Positions 18,367 through 27,309 of a DNA stretch of 64,000 nt are shown here, one piece after another. Both the position numbers and the translations under genes were made by a program. The DNA comes from JACCZX01 sp963729165 (lineage in GTDB: Bacteria > Pseudomonadota > Gammaproteobacteria > Burkholderiales > Burkholderiaceae_F), in NCBI GenBank assembly GCA_963729165.1, contig CAVSMM010000016.1, positions 1 to 64,000 on the forward strand, read 5' to 3'. The notes beneath the pieces were generated by a model. It was given only the letters and a program-made list of their open reading frames with translations. It was not told the DNA's origin and ran no database searches. Numbering within the stretch: position 1 is the stretch's first letter; each line of letters opens with the position of its first letter.

Positions 18367-19606
18367 CGTTGCTTTGCTCGCGTGCTGCAGCGTCGCGTCG
18401 CTCCAAGAAAGGCACCCAGTCGAGAATCTCCACGTCGGAAAGGTCGAGCGGCCGCGTCGCGAAGAAAAGGACCGCGCGCAGGCCGTCAGTGTGGTAGCGC
18501 GCGCCGTTGAGTGCGGTTCGGGGCAGAGTATCGGCGGCCGCGCCGACGCCGGTGACGAACCCGAGCTTTTCCAATCCGCCCGAATACATCATGTCCTGAA
18601 TCAGGAGGTTCCTCGCCTCGTCCACATCGTCGTGCAGGATGATGCTTGCCGCGTCGCGGGGTGCGAAGCGCCCGCCGACCGGCCGTCCGACCTGCACCAC
18701 GAAAACTGGCTTACCGTCGAAGCGCATCGGTGCCACCCATAGGCGTATCCAGGTCGCCGGTGCGCCCGCTTGCGCTTGTTTCCGCGCGACGAAGTAGGGC
18801 TCGCGGCCGAAGACCCGTTGCGCCATATCGGACTCGTAGAAACCACGCCGATAGCTGCGCCGAATGCCCGCAGCGCCGATGTCTGCGATGGTGCCGATGA
18901 AGACAACGTTTAGCGGGTCGCCTTGCGCCGACCCGCCGGCATCGGTCGCGCAGCAGGGCAACCGCTCGAGCGCCGCACGAAGCGCGGCGAGGTCCTTGTA
19001 GTCTGTGACTTGCGCATCGGGATACTGGAACGAGAGCTGCGACAGGCGCTCATCCGCGGGGTCGTCCGGCACCGGCAGGAACAGGGAGAACGGAATCAGC
19101 ACCTTGTCTCCGAGCAGATCGACATTGACGAGCTTCGTGCTGCGCTGTGGGTTGGTGAAGAGGATCCCCGTGCGCGTCGCCCCCGGCGGGATCGGATTCT
19201 TGAACCCCAATCTGTCGAAGTGGTCGTCGATGCTCGCGTTCGTGTTTCTCGCGAGCGGCGTGTGCATGGACCACGCGACTTCGAGCGGCGAGAAGTAATC
19301 CGGGTCGGTACCAGAGCGCAGCAGCCACAACGGTTGCGACGTCCGGTTCTGGACTTCGACCCAAACGGGCTGCACTTGTGTTTTGTTGACGTCGGCACCG
19401 AACATGCGCCGGCTGTCTTCTGCGCTTAGCACCGCCGCGGCCACGCGCACATCGCGCACGGTATCGCTCACGGCGCGGGCGCGCAGCGCGGCGTCGCTGA
19501 CCTCGGCAGGGGCTTGCCACGTCGCACAGCCAACGAGGGCGAGCGATACGCTCACCGCACACGCCGCATTGCGGAGGACACGATGAATCAGCGGCAACGT
19601 GCTCAT
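18353..19606 (-). CDS. LssY-C-domain-like lipoprotein (second tandem copy)
   Basis: 417 residues from ATG 19606, which overlaps the stop of the upstream paralogue (ATGA) and is preceded by GGAGG. The lipobox is ALVGCAT. The N-terminal half (VWVEVQNRTSQPLWLL, FTNPQRSTKLVNVDLLG) is beta-rich; the C-terminal half has GDPLNVVFIGTI, RLWVAPMRFDGKPVFVVQVG and a late LGFVTGVG, matching the LssY C-terminal domain pattern. It aligns along its whole length with the product of 19603-20899, so the two arose by tandem duplication. A long in-frame extension upstream to 20137 has no support: it is a shadow of the paralogue. Function unknown; LssY was named from a Legionella type I secretion locus. Confidence 0.8.
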   Translation of the reverse strand: MSTLPLIHRVLRNAACAVSVSLALVGCATWQAPAEVSDAALRARAVSDTVRDVRVAAAVLSAEDSRRMFGADVNKTQVQPVWVEVQNRTSQPLWLLRSGTDPDYFSPLEVAWSMHTPLARNTNASIDDHFDRLGFKNPIPPGATRTGILFTNPQRSTKLVNVDLLGDKVLIPFSLFLPVPDDPADERLSQLSFQYPDAQVTDYKDLAALRAALERLPCCATDAGGSAQGDPLNVVFIGTIADIGAAGIRRSYRRGFYESDMAQRVFGREPYFVARKQAQAGAPATWIRLWVAPMRFDGKPVFVVQVGRPVGGRFAPRDAASIILHDDVDEARNLLIQDMMYSGGLEKLGFVTGVGAAADTLPRTALNGARYHTDGLRAVLFFATRPLDLSDVEILDWVPFLERRDAAAREQSNDVRK

Positions 19607-20899
19607 TGCGTGCCTCCTTGCGTCGCGTCCTTGAGTCTGTCGACCGCACTCCACGGAAGGAACTCGATCTCGTCCAGCGAGGTCGGCTTGCGGTCGAACA
19701 CGAGCACGTGACGCAACCCGTCGGTGTAGTAGGGGTCGGTGGTGAGGTTGCCGCGCGGGGCGTCTCTCGGGGCGGCACCCACCCCCTTCACGAGCCCGAC
19801 CTTCGCGAGGTTCTGAGAATAGGCCATGTCCTCTGCAAGCGCGACGCGCGCCTCGTCCACGTCCGGGTCGATCTTGTGCGTCGTGAATGTCGGGGAATGG
19901 ATGGTAAGACGGCTCCCGATGTCGCGGCTGATCTGGCCCACCCATACCTGCTTGCCGTGGTAGCGCATCGGGCTCAGCCAGAGCCGCAGGTGGTTGCGCT
20001 GGTGGATGTTGTCGCGCGCCTTCTGCAGCGCGAGGTCCTGCGCGCGTCCGTAGAGGTAGAGATCGCTCACGGGCGCATAGGCGTAACGCTCGCCACTGAG
20101 CGCGGAGGTCACCATCTTCGTGATCGAGCCCGTCCACTTTTCCTCAGTCGGACGCCAACCGCGCCGCGCAAGCGCCGGAAACGCATCGTCGAGGCCGCCC
20201 ACGACCACCAGATTGAGGGGATCGCCGTTCTTGGAACCGTCCTTGTTGGTCACACAGCAGGGCAGGGCCTCGAGCGCCGCACGGAAAGCGGCGTCATCCG
20301 TGTAGTCCACGATCTTCGCGGGCGGGTAGATCTCGCGCCTGAACACTTCGCTGATGTGGTAATCGGCGCGAAAGCCGGGCACGATCGTGACGATCGAGAA
20401 TGTCCTCGTGCGCCCGCTCGCAACCAAGTCGACCTGGACCGCCTTTACGCCCTCGTCGAGGTTGGTCAGGACGAACCCCGATGTCGTCGTGCCGGGCAGG
20501 ACTGGATTGCGGAACGCGAGCTGTCGAAAGCGCCGGTCGAGCGCAGCGCGTTGCTCACGCGAGTCGTCCGTCGCGAGCGCTTCGGCCGCTTCGGAAGCCG
20601 GGAAGAAATTCGGGTCGAGGCCCGGCGACAGCAGGAAATAAGCGCGATCGTCGCGGTTCTCGACCTCGATCCAGACAGGCTGAATCGCCCGCTTTCGCGA
20701 GCGGCACGCCGTACACGGCGGCGCTCTCCTCGGCCGACAAAACCGCGGTCGACACCCGGACGCCGCCCTCGGCGCGCGTCACAGCCCGGCTCTTGTAGTC
20801 GGGTCCTGCCGCGGGCGACGGCGGCGGGCTCGAGGCGCAGCCGACGAGCGTGCCGGCGACGACCGCGGCTGTAAGCCTTCGCCTCACCATGCTATTCAT
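19603..20899 (-). CDS. LssY-C-domain-like lipoprotein (first tandem copy), interrupted
   Basis: About 430 residues after repair of one indel near 20695. The N-terminus MNSMVRRRLTAAVVAGTLVGC ends in a lipobox (shown without the rest); YGVPLAK then shifts to IQPVWIEVENRDDRAYFLL and continues to the stop. The C-terminal domain has GDPLNLVVVGGLDDA, a long insert with VSDLYLYGRAQDLALQ, and LRLWLSPMRYHGKQVWVGQI, close to the LssY-C signature. It is the first gene of the operon with the second copy and an alpha/beta hydrolase. The duplication and tight coupling suggest the two lipoproteins form a hetero-complex, which is inference. Confidence 0.78.
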
Positions 20900-21276
20900 A
20901 TCGAGTGGCTTACTGAGGCAAATCGGCGGCAGGTCTTCTGGTTCGTTGTTGAAGGGCTGAATCGAGAACGCGAGACATCACGCCTCGATACTTGTCTTAT
21001 CCTAGCCTTAACAAGGCACATGATGATTTCCTCGATGTTCCGTTGTTCGAGGGTGCCGGTGAACAGAGCCGCTGCTTGTTGACGTCATGATGAGCTCGGG
21101 AGTTGCAGCACCGGGCGTGCATCGCGCTCAACGGTGTCAGGAAAAGTGAAGCGCCGCTGGTCAGGCAGGGCGATCATTCCGACCCAAGTCCAGTTTCGGG
21201 CGAGTGACACGCGCCTGAATCACGGCAGTCGGACAAATCAGATAGTTCATGTAGCGATCTTGACCGGAGAAAACGG
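20900..21276. other. Divergent intergenic region with repeat copy B
   Basis: 377 bp between the LssY-like operon and the plus-strand membrane-protein gene. It contains the 100-bp repeat at 21077-21176. A Shine-Dalgarno (CCGGAGAA) precedes the gene at 21277. No convincing sigma-70 promoter or coding frame is seen in the rest. Confidence 0.5.
21077..21176. repeat. Dispersed intergenic repeat, long copy B
   Basis: About 86% identical to 17118-17217 across 100 bp in the same orientation. Shares the GTGTCAGGAAAAGTGAAGC core with both short copies, then CGCCGCTGGTCAGGCAGGG. Confidence 0.75.
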
Positions 21277-21750
21277 ATGACGACAGCAGCGGCTAAGGCC
21301 TCGCTATGGGACACCTTTGAGCACACGCCCTCGTTCAAACAAAGGGTGTTCATGCGGTACTTCACCGCAATCCTGGTGGACCTGGCCGTGCTCATGCTGT
21401 TCGCCGAATATTGGGAGCACGTTTACGTCAGCTCATTCACGATCGCGCTGCTCGCTGCCGTGCTGTTGCAGATCCTGCTGAAGGTGACGATCATCTGCGA
21501 ACATAAAGTCGCTGCCTTCTTCAACGCCAGACCGGGAGGCTTCAATAAATTCATGCGGTACTTCGGTGCCTGGGTGGTGCTCTTCGGCTCCAAGTTCGTG
21601 ATTCTCGAAGCGGTCGCTCTCGCATTCGGCGACCGCCTGCGCTTCGGCGGATGGTTCCACGGGATCGTCGCGCTGATCGTGGTCGTGGTCGTGATGCTGG
21701 TGGCGGAAGCGGCCATCGTGTGGGTCTATCGCCGCATGGGCAACGCCTAA
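21277..21750 (+). CDS. Conserved four-TM membrane protein, function unknown
   Basis: 157 residues, ATG at 21277 with CCGGAGAA upstream. Four hydrophobic segments: FTAILVDLAVLMLFAEYW, SSFTIALLAAVLLQILLKV, FGAWVVLFGSKFVILEAVAL and GIVALIVVVVVMLVAEAAIV. Polar residues in the loops (CEHKVAAFFNARPGG) resemble a widespread uncharacterised proteobacterial family. It is upstream of, and on the same strand as, an AI-2E-family transporter gene 103 bp away and may share its transcript. Confidence 0.7.
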   Translation: MTTAAAKASLWDTFEHTPSFKQRVFMRYFTAILVDLAVLMLFAEYWEHVYVSSFTIALLAAVLLQILLKVTIICEHKVAAFFNARPGGFNKFMRYFGAWVVLFGSKFVILEAVALAFGDRLRFGGWFHGIVALIVVVVVMLVAEAAIVWVYRRMGNA

Positions 21751-21853
21751 CTAGGCGATCCGGAAACCGCAGACTGTTTTCGAGCGCGGGCGATCTGGTG
21801 CTGACACCCGCATCAGTTGGGTGAAGAGCAACGCGGAAGAGGGAAGCTGATCG

Positions 21854-22975
21854 ATGAATACGTCCTACACGCCTGATCCTGATCTCGAAATGCGCTTGTC
21901 CAGGAGATTGCTCGACGTCTTCATCCGCGCCGGGTTGATCTTGGCGCTGGCAGTGCTGTGCTATCAGATTTTTTCGCCCTTCCTCGCTCTGATGGTGTGG
22001 GCGCTGATCCTGGCGGTGACGCTTTATCCGGCGCATCAAAAGCTCGCGCGCAAGTTCGGTGGCAAGCAGGGGCTCGCGGCGACAGTGCTGGTGCTGATCG
22101 GCCTCGTGCTGATCGGAGTGCCGACGAGTTTGCTGATGTTCGAGCTGGGCGACTCGGTCCACCAATTCGTCGGCAGCGTGCGCGATCACACGCTGAAAGT
22201 TCCCGCGCCTTCGCCGGGCGTTGCCGAGTGGCCGATCGTCGGCAAGAAGGTCTTTGGTTTTTGGTCGCAGGCTCATACGGATCTGCCGGCACTGGTGCAG
22301 AGCCTGCAGCCGAAGCTCGGTGAGTTGGCTAAGACCGCGCTGGGAATGGTTGCGAGCATCGGCGGCGCGCTGCTGCTGTTTCTGGTCGCCTTCATCATTG
22401 CCGGAATCATCATGGCCTTCGGCGAATCGGGCGCCAGAAGCACGCGTGCGATTTTCGATCGCATTGTTGGCACTGGCCGCGGCGAAGAATTTGCCAAGCT
22501 GTCCACAGCGACCATTCGCGCCGTCGCATTAGGCGTGCTCGGGGTGGCCTTTATTCAGGCGATGGTCGTCGGCTTGTTCTTGCTGATTGCCGGCGTTCCG
22601 TTTGCGGGAGTGTTGGCGTTGGTCGTGCTGGTACTCGGAATCGCGCAGGTTCCCGCGCTGCTGGTCACGTTGCCTGTCATCGTTTATATCTGGATGAGCG
22701 GTGAGTACGGCACCGGCGCTGCCGTTACTCACAGCGTGCTGCTGTTCGTTGCCGGCATGCTCGACAACGTACTGAAGCCGCTGCTGCTCGGTCGAGGTGT
22801 CGATGCGCCGATGGTCGTCATTCTGCTGGGCGCGTTGGGCGGCTTGGCAAGCCACGGGCTGCTGGGAATGTTTGTCGGCGCGACGTTGCTCGCGCTCGGC
22901 TATCAGATCTTCATGTGGTGGGTCGCTACCAATCCTGATAAGGCACCGGCGCGCAAGCCGCAGGCGGTTAGCTGA
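21854..22975 (+). CDS. AI-2E family transporter (PerM/UPF0118)
   Basis: 373 residues. The two N-terminal TM segments (VLCYQIFSPFLALMVWALIL, TVLVLIGLVLIGVPTSLLMF), a periplasmic/cytosolic helical middle (about residues 100-160) and a C-terminal bundle (IQAMVVGLFLLIAGVPFAGV, LLVTLPVIVYIWMSGEYG, DAPMVVILLGALGGLASHGL) follow the AI-2E exporter/PerM family plan, including the GxxxGLxG-type C-terminal motif. Members export the AI-2 signal, or serve as Na+/H+ antiporters, depending on subfamily. It is 5 bp upstream of the NodT-type lipoprotein gene, so it heads a tripartite efflux operon. Whether it belongs to that pump functionally is uncertain. Confidence 0.88.
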   Translation: MNTSYTPDPDLEMRLSRRLLDVFIRAGLILALAVLCYQIFSPFLALMVWALILAVTLYPAHQKLARKFGGKQGLAATVLVLIGLVLIGVPTSLLMFELGDSVHQFVGSVRDHTLKVPAPSPGVAEWPIVGKKVFGFWSQAHTDLPALVQSLQPKLGELAKTALGMVASIGGALLLFLVAFIIAGIIMAFGESGARSTRAIFDRIVGTGRGEEFAKLSTATIRAVALGVLGVAFIQAMVVGLFLLIAGVPFAGVLALVVLVLGIAQVPALLVTLPVIVYIWMSGEYGTGAAVTHSVLLFVAGMLDNVLKPLLLGRGVDAPMVVILLGALGGLASHGLLGMFVGATLLALGYQIFMWWVATNPDKAPARKPQAVS

Positions 22976-22980
22976 GTCGC

Positions 22981-24540
22981 ATGCCCGTTACCAAGCTGCG
23001 AACGCGGGCGGCAGCACTCGCAGGGACAGTTCTTCTAAGCGCCTGCACGACGGTCGGGCCCGACTTCCAGCGACCGCAAGTGCCTGCTTGGTTGGCCGAG
23101 TGGATGGGCGGCTCTCTCGAGCCGCTGGCCACCGATCTGCGAGTCCCACGCGTCGGACAGCTGCAGGAGTGGTGGCGCACGTTTAATGATCCTGTGCTCG
23201 AAGCTCTGGTTGCCGAGGCGCAGCGTGTGAATCCCAACGTGCGCACCGCAGGTCTTCGCATCATGGAAGCACGCGCTCAACTTGGAATTGCCGGCAGCGC
23301 GCTTTACCCGCAGGTTCAGCAGGCCACAAGCGATCTGCTGTGGGCGGGAGAACACAGGACGGGCGCACGCGACACCAGCGCAGTGAATTTGAGCGTCGGG
23401 TTTCAGGTTGGCTGGGAGCTCGACTTCTGGGGCAAGTTCAGACGCGGCATCGAGGCCGCGGACGCCAACTACTTCGCCAGCATTGCGCAATACGATGACG
23501 TGCAGGTGCTGATGGCCGCGCAGGTGGCGGCCTTCTACACCTCGATTCGCACTTTAGAGGCGCGGCTGGTGATCGCTCGCCAAAACGCGGTGTTGCAAAA
23601 ACGCAGTCTCGACATCGCCGAGCGGTTGTTCAAGGGAGGCAACGACTCCGAATTGGATGTGCAACAGGCAAGAGCCCAATATCTCGGGACGCTGGCCACT
23701 ATTCCTCCACTCGAAAGCGCGCTACGGCAGACACAGAATGCGCTAAGCACGTTGCTGGTACGAGCGCCCGGCCCGTTGCCCGAAATGACCCTGGGCAAGA
23801 ATGTGATCCCGCAGGCGGAACTCGCGGTCATCGTCGACATGCCGGCCGAGCTGCTGCGGCGTCGCCCCGACGTGAGGTCTGCTGAGTTGCAGTTGGCCGC
23901 GCAATCCGCGCTGATCGGCGTGAGCGTGGCGGATCTCTATCCGTCAATCTCGCTGTTGGGGTCGGTAGGGCTGTCGGCTACATCCTTGAGCGGATCGTCG
24001 CGAGCGCTGACCTGGGCCGTCGGGCCGAGCCTGGTCTGGAATGTCTTCGACTATGGGCGGCTCTCCAACGCCGTGCTCGTGCAGGATGCGCGATTCCAGC
24101 AGCTCTACGAGCAATACCAAGACGCGGTGCTACGGGCAGCTCGCGAGGTCGATGATGCAGCAGTGGGCTTCGCAAAAACTGGAGAACAGATTGTGCTGCT
24201 CGCCGACGCAGTGGCGGCTGCGCAGCGATCGCTCGACATTGCCAATATTCAATATCGCGAAGGGCTCACCGACTTCGAGCGGGTGCTCGATTCGCAGCGA
24301 GTGCTTTTCGCTCAACAGGACTTTTTGGTCAGCTCGCGCGGCAGCCTGACGCAGAATTTGATTGCGTTGTACAAAGCGATGGGTGGTGGCTGGGAACAAG
24401 GGCGAAGCCGGCCGGTACTGGATGATGTGACGCGCGAAACGATGAATCAACGCAGCGATTGGAAAGGTGTGCTCGAGGCTCCGCTGCCAGTGCCCGACGC
24501 TGACGTTCTGCCAAACTCTTCCGGAACGGCAAAACCATGA
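22981..24540 (+). CDS. RND-type efflux outer-membrane lipoprotein (NodT family)
   Basis: 519 residues. Signal peptide and lipobox LLSACTTVGPDF (Cys near residue 22) followed by QRPQVP, the usual NodT/OprM start. Two TolC-type repeats can be seen: VGFQVGWELDFWGKFRRGIE with long helices to about residue 260, and WAVGPSLVWNVFDYGRLSNAV with IQYREGLTDFERVLDSQRVL. It forms the outer-membrane channel of a tripartite pump. The following HlyD gene overlaps by 4 bp (ATGA). No frameshift. Confidence 0.92.
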   Translation: MPVTKLRTRAAALAGTVLLSACTTVGPDFQRPQVPAWLAEWMGGSLEPLATDLRVPRVGQLQEWWRTFNDPVLEALVAEAQRVNPNVRTAGLRIMEARAQLGIAGSALYPQVQQATSDLLWAGEHRTGARDTSAVNLSVGFQVGWELDFWGKFRRGIEAADANYFASIAQYDDVQVLMAAQVAAFYTSIRTLEARLVIARQNAVLQKRSLDIAERLFKGGNDSELDVQQARAQYLGTLATIPPLESALRQTQNALSTLLVRAPGPLPEMTLGKNVIPQAELAVIVDMPAELLRRRPDVRSAELQLAAQSALIGVSVADLYPSISLLGSVGLSATSLSGSSRALTWAVGPSLVWNVFDYGRLSNAVLVQDARFQQLYEQYQDAVLRAAREVDDAAVGFAKTGEQIVLLADAVAAAQRSLDIANIQYREGLTDFERVLDSQRVLFAQQDFLVSSRGSLTQNLIALYKAMGGGWEQGRSRPVLDDVTRETMNQRSDWKGVLEAPLPVPDADVLPNSSGTAKP

Positions 24541-25735
24541 GTCAACGAATCCACAAAGCCGAACAAGACTCCGGCGCCGACAGCGAGAAAATCGCCGCCG
24601 CCGCCGAATCGAAACCACCGGTCGCGGTCGCCGAGACGCGCCGCCGGCCTGCGGCCAAGTCGGGCAAGGGAAGCCGCATCGGCGCGATCATCGTGCTGCT
24701 ACTGATCGTCTTCAGTCTCGCTCTGGTATTTCGTTTCGGATCGCCTGACACCGTATACCTCGCAGGCCAGGGTGCAGGCGTTCGTCGTACCGATAGCGGC
24801 CGAAGTCGCGGGCACGGTGCTGAAGGTGCACGTCAAGAACAACGACGAGGTGCAGCGCGGGCAGCCGCTATTGGACATCGATCCAACGCAGTACAAGATC
24901 GCGCTTCAGCGCAGCCGTTCTGACTATGAGGCGACGCGCCTTTCGGTCGGGGCGTCGACGGCGTCAGTGGAGTCAGCCAAAGCGGCGGTGCAGGCGGCTA
25001 TTGCGAATAATGTTTTCGCGCAACAGGATGCAACGCGACTCGAACAGATCTACAAGGAAGATCCGGGCGCGATCTCTTTGCGCCGCGTCGAAAGTGCGCA
25101 GTCCAACCGGATCAAGGCCCGCAGTCAGGTTGAAGCTGCGAAAGCGGATCTGATTCGTGCGCAAGAAACAGCAGGCGAACGCGGTGAAAACAACGCGCAG
25201 CTGCTCAGTGCCCGCGCGGCGATCGAAAAGGCCGAGCTTGATCTGAAGCGCACAGCTGTAGTGGCTCCCACCCGCGGTTCGGTCACCGACCTGCGCATCG
25301 ATGCTGGGCAATATGCACAGACCGGCGCGCCGTCTGATGACACTGATCGCCACTCACGACCTGTGGATCAACGCCGACATGACCGAGAACAATCTCGGCA
25401 ACGTCAAGCCTGGTGACGAGGCGGCAATAGTGCTCGACGTGATGCCAGGAGAAATATTGAAGGGACGCGTACGCAGCGTCGGCACCGGCATCGGTCCTGA
25501 TAAACCACCTCAACCCGGCACGTTGCCTGCGGTCGAGAACAGCCGCGACTGGTTGCGGCAGGCGCAGCGTTTCCCGGTAGCCGTCGAGTTCGACCCGTCC
25601 GAACGCGAGCGACTGCAAGGAGTGCGCATCGGCGGCCAGGCCGACGTGCTGGTCTACACCGGAGATTACCCCGTGATGAATTGGCTAGCCGGCGTCTTCA
25701 TCAAGGTGATGAGCTACTTCTCGTATCTCTACTGA
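24537..25735 (+). CDS. HlyD family membrane fusion protein, interrupted
   Basis: About 400 residues after two repairs. The N-terminal frame (MSQRIHKAEQDSGADSEKIA...) contains the single TM anchor GAIIVLLLIVFSLALVFRF. Near 24735 the frame shifts to LTPYTSQARVQAFVVPIA and runs through the biotinyl-lipoyl-like segment VKNNDEVQRGQPLLDIDPTQ and a long coiled coil (about 24900-25230). Near 25345 it shifts again to LIATHDLWINADMTENNLGN and the C-terminal beta-barrel domain. It is the periplasmic adaptor for the NodT outer-membrane protein upstream and the DUF2955 protein downstream. The Shine-Dalgarno lies in the overlapping NodT tail. Frameshifts are probably sequence errors. Confidence 0.85.
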
Positions 25736-25737
25736 GC

Positions 25738-26772
25738 ATGTCATTGCACCGCGCTGACAAAGCGGTACTGCGGCTGGCGATCGGCCTTGGTTTCGCGGTC
25801 CTGATCGCTTACGGACTGGCGCTGCCTGCGCCGTTCATCGTGTGCCTGCTAACCGTCGTGATGCTGTGCAAGCCCGGTCCGCCGATCCCACTGCTGAAAG
25901 GCGTGGTAATCGTGGGCGTCGTCGCCGCGTTGTTGGTAGCCGGCGTGCTGATGGTGCCGCTGCTCGAAAACTACGCTGTGGCGGGTGTCATCTTGACCGG
26001 CGTAATTCTCTATGCCGTGTTCTTTGCTGGCGCGCGCAAAGCGAGTCCGCTGACATTCATTCTGGTGATCGCCTTCACGATAATTCCGGCAGTCGGAGTG
26101 GCCGATCAGGCGCTGGTCACCGCGCTCAGCGAAGCGTTTGCGGTCGGGTTAGGAATCGGTGTCCTAGTCGGCGGGTTCTCGCATGCGCTGTTTCCGGATG
26201 TGCCTGCTGCAGCCAACATCGCACCTGCACCTGCCTCAGTCAGTACAGAAGCAGCAAAGTGGCAAGCCTTAAAGGCCACGTTGGTCGTGATGCCCGCATT
26301 TGTGCTGACGCTGACGAACCCGGCCTTCTATCTGCCGACCATCATGAAATCGGTGACGCTAGGCCAGCAAGCCACCGCCACCAATGCGGGCTCGGCCGGC
26401 CGCGAGCTCGTAGGATCTACGTTAATGGGCGCATGGATGGCGGTGTTGGTTTGGTGTGGCCTATCGTTGCAGCCGAACCTGTGGATGCTGATGTTATGGA
26501 TGGTGGCTGCAGCGCTGTGGGCTGGAGCCAAACTATTCGGAGTCTGGCGCACGTCCTTCACTCCATCGTTCTGGAGCAACGCGCTGATCACGATGCTGAT
26601 CTTGCTCGGGCCGGCGATTGAAGACGCTAACGTCGGCAAAGATGTCTACCGCGCCTCTGCTATCCGTGTCGCGCTGTTTGTCGCCGTGGCTATTTACGCG
26701 TGGGCGACAGTGTGGGTGTTGGAGCGCTGGCGCGCGTCGAAACCCAAAGCGCTGGCCCTCACGCACACCTGA
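25738..26772 (+). CDS. DUF2955 inner-membrane protein (FUSC/aromatic acid exporter-like)
   Basis: 344 residues from ATG 25738, two bases after the HlyD stop. About ten TM segments in two halves, with LALPAPFIVCLLTVVMLCKPGPPIPLLKG at the start (quoted in part: FIVCLLTVVMLCKPGPP) and SGRELVGSTLMGAW-like polar stretch AGRELVGSTLMGAWMAVLVW in the second half. DUF2955 proteins resemble fusaric-acid-resistance-type inner-membrane pumps and pair with HlyD adaptors, as here. With the NodT and HlyD genes this completes a three-part efflux system for small, perhaps aromatic or acidic, compounds. The longer in-frame start at 25681 lies inside the HlyD gene and is unlikely. Confidence 0.85.
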   Translation: MSLHRADKAVLRLAIGLGFAVLIAYGLALPAPFIVCLLTVVMLCKPGPPIPLLKGVVIVGVVAALLVAGVLMVPLLENYAVAGVILTGVILYAVFFAGARKASPLTFILVIAFTIIPAVGVADQALVTALSEAFAVGLGIGVLVGGFSHALFPDVPAAANIAPAPASVSTEAAKWQALKATLVVMPAFVLTLTNPAFYLPTIMKSVTLGQQATATNAGSAGRELVGSTLMGAWMAVLVWCGLSLQPNLWMLMLWMVAAALWAGAKLFGVWRTSFTPSFWSNALITMLILLGPAIEDANVGKDVYRASAIRVALFVAVAIYAWATVWVLERWRASKPKALALTHT

Positions 26773-26788
26773 ACAGGGGAATCGCACA

Positions 26789-27220
26789 ATGCTGAGAAAC
26801 CTGATGATCGGGCTGCCGGTCATGCTGCTGTGCCTGGCGTTACAGGCGGGTGTCAGTTTCTGGAGCGTCCGCTACTACGTGGGGCGAGTCAAATCGATGC
26901 ACGCTGGTCGCGCACTGTTCCCGCACCTCCGCCCGCTAATGGTCGTGATGATTGCCATGGTGCTGGGCACCTTTGTCCAGATCGTGATCTGGGGAGTGTT
27001 GTTCCTTTGGCTGGGCGAATTCAACGAGTTGTATGAGGCCGTCTACCATTCAGCAGTGAACTTCACCTCGCTGGGTTACGGCGACGTGGTAATGAGTGCG
27101 CGATGGAAGCTGCTGGGACCTCTCGAAGCGGCGAATGGGGTTCTGATGTTTGGCATGACGAGCGCTGGCCTGATGGCGATCCTGCAGCAGATGATCAAGG
27201 TGCACTTGGGGTCCGACTAA
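26789..27220 (+). CDS. Two-TM potassium-channel-like protein
   Basis: 143 residues from ATG 26789, preceded by AGGGGA. TM segments flank a pore loop: MIGLPVMLLCLALQAGVSFW, VVMIAMVLGTFVQIVIWGVL and a last LEAANGVLMFGMTSAGLMAI. The pore motif is HSAVNFTSLGYGDVVMS, i.e. TSLGYGD where most channels have T(V/I)GYGD; the GYGD filter is intact, with one extra residue before it. This is the Ion_trans_2 plan without a cytosolic regulatory domain. It follows the DUF2955 gene by 16 bp and so is probably in the efflux operon, perhaps for osmotic or charge balance; that link is inferred. Confidence 0.8.
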   Translation: MLRNLMIGLPVMLLCLALQAGVSFWSVRYYVGRVKSMHAGRALFPHLRPLMVVMIAMVLGTFVQIVIWGVLFLWLGEFNELYEAVYHSAVNFTSLGYGDVVMSARWKLLGPLEAANGVLMFGMTSAGLMAILQQMIKVHLGSD

Positions 27221-27224
27221 TGGC

Positions 27225-27279
27225 GCGCAACCCGTGTCGCGAAAGGTGAAGCGCCGCTGATCAGTCGGCGCCATCATTC
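27225..27279. repeat. Dispersed intergenic repeat, short copy C
   Basis: Carries CCGTGTCGCGAAAGGTGAAG, then CGCCGCTGATCAGTCGGCG and CATCATTC, close to the copy at 13205-13259 and to the 3' half of the 100-bp copies. It lies between the channel and aquaporin genes, immediately after the channel stop. Confidence 0.65.
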
Positions 27280-27309
27280 AAGAGTTTCTCAAGGCGGAGC
27301 TTGGGTCAG

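Noticed and set aside
18353..20137. A 594-residue frame that begins far upstream of the second LssY-like lipoprotein
   Set aside because: Its first 177 residues lie over the paralogue in another frame, are Arg/Pro-rich and lack any family features; ATG 19606 with its lipobox and Shine-Dalgarno is the real start.
19606..20874. A 422-residue plus-strand frame opposite the LssY-like gene
   Set aside because: Shadow; no domain or ribosome site.
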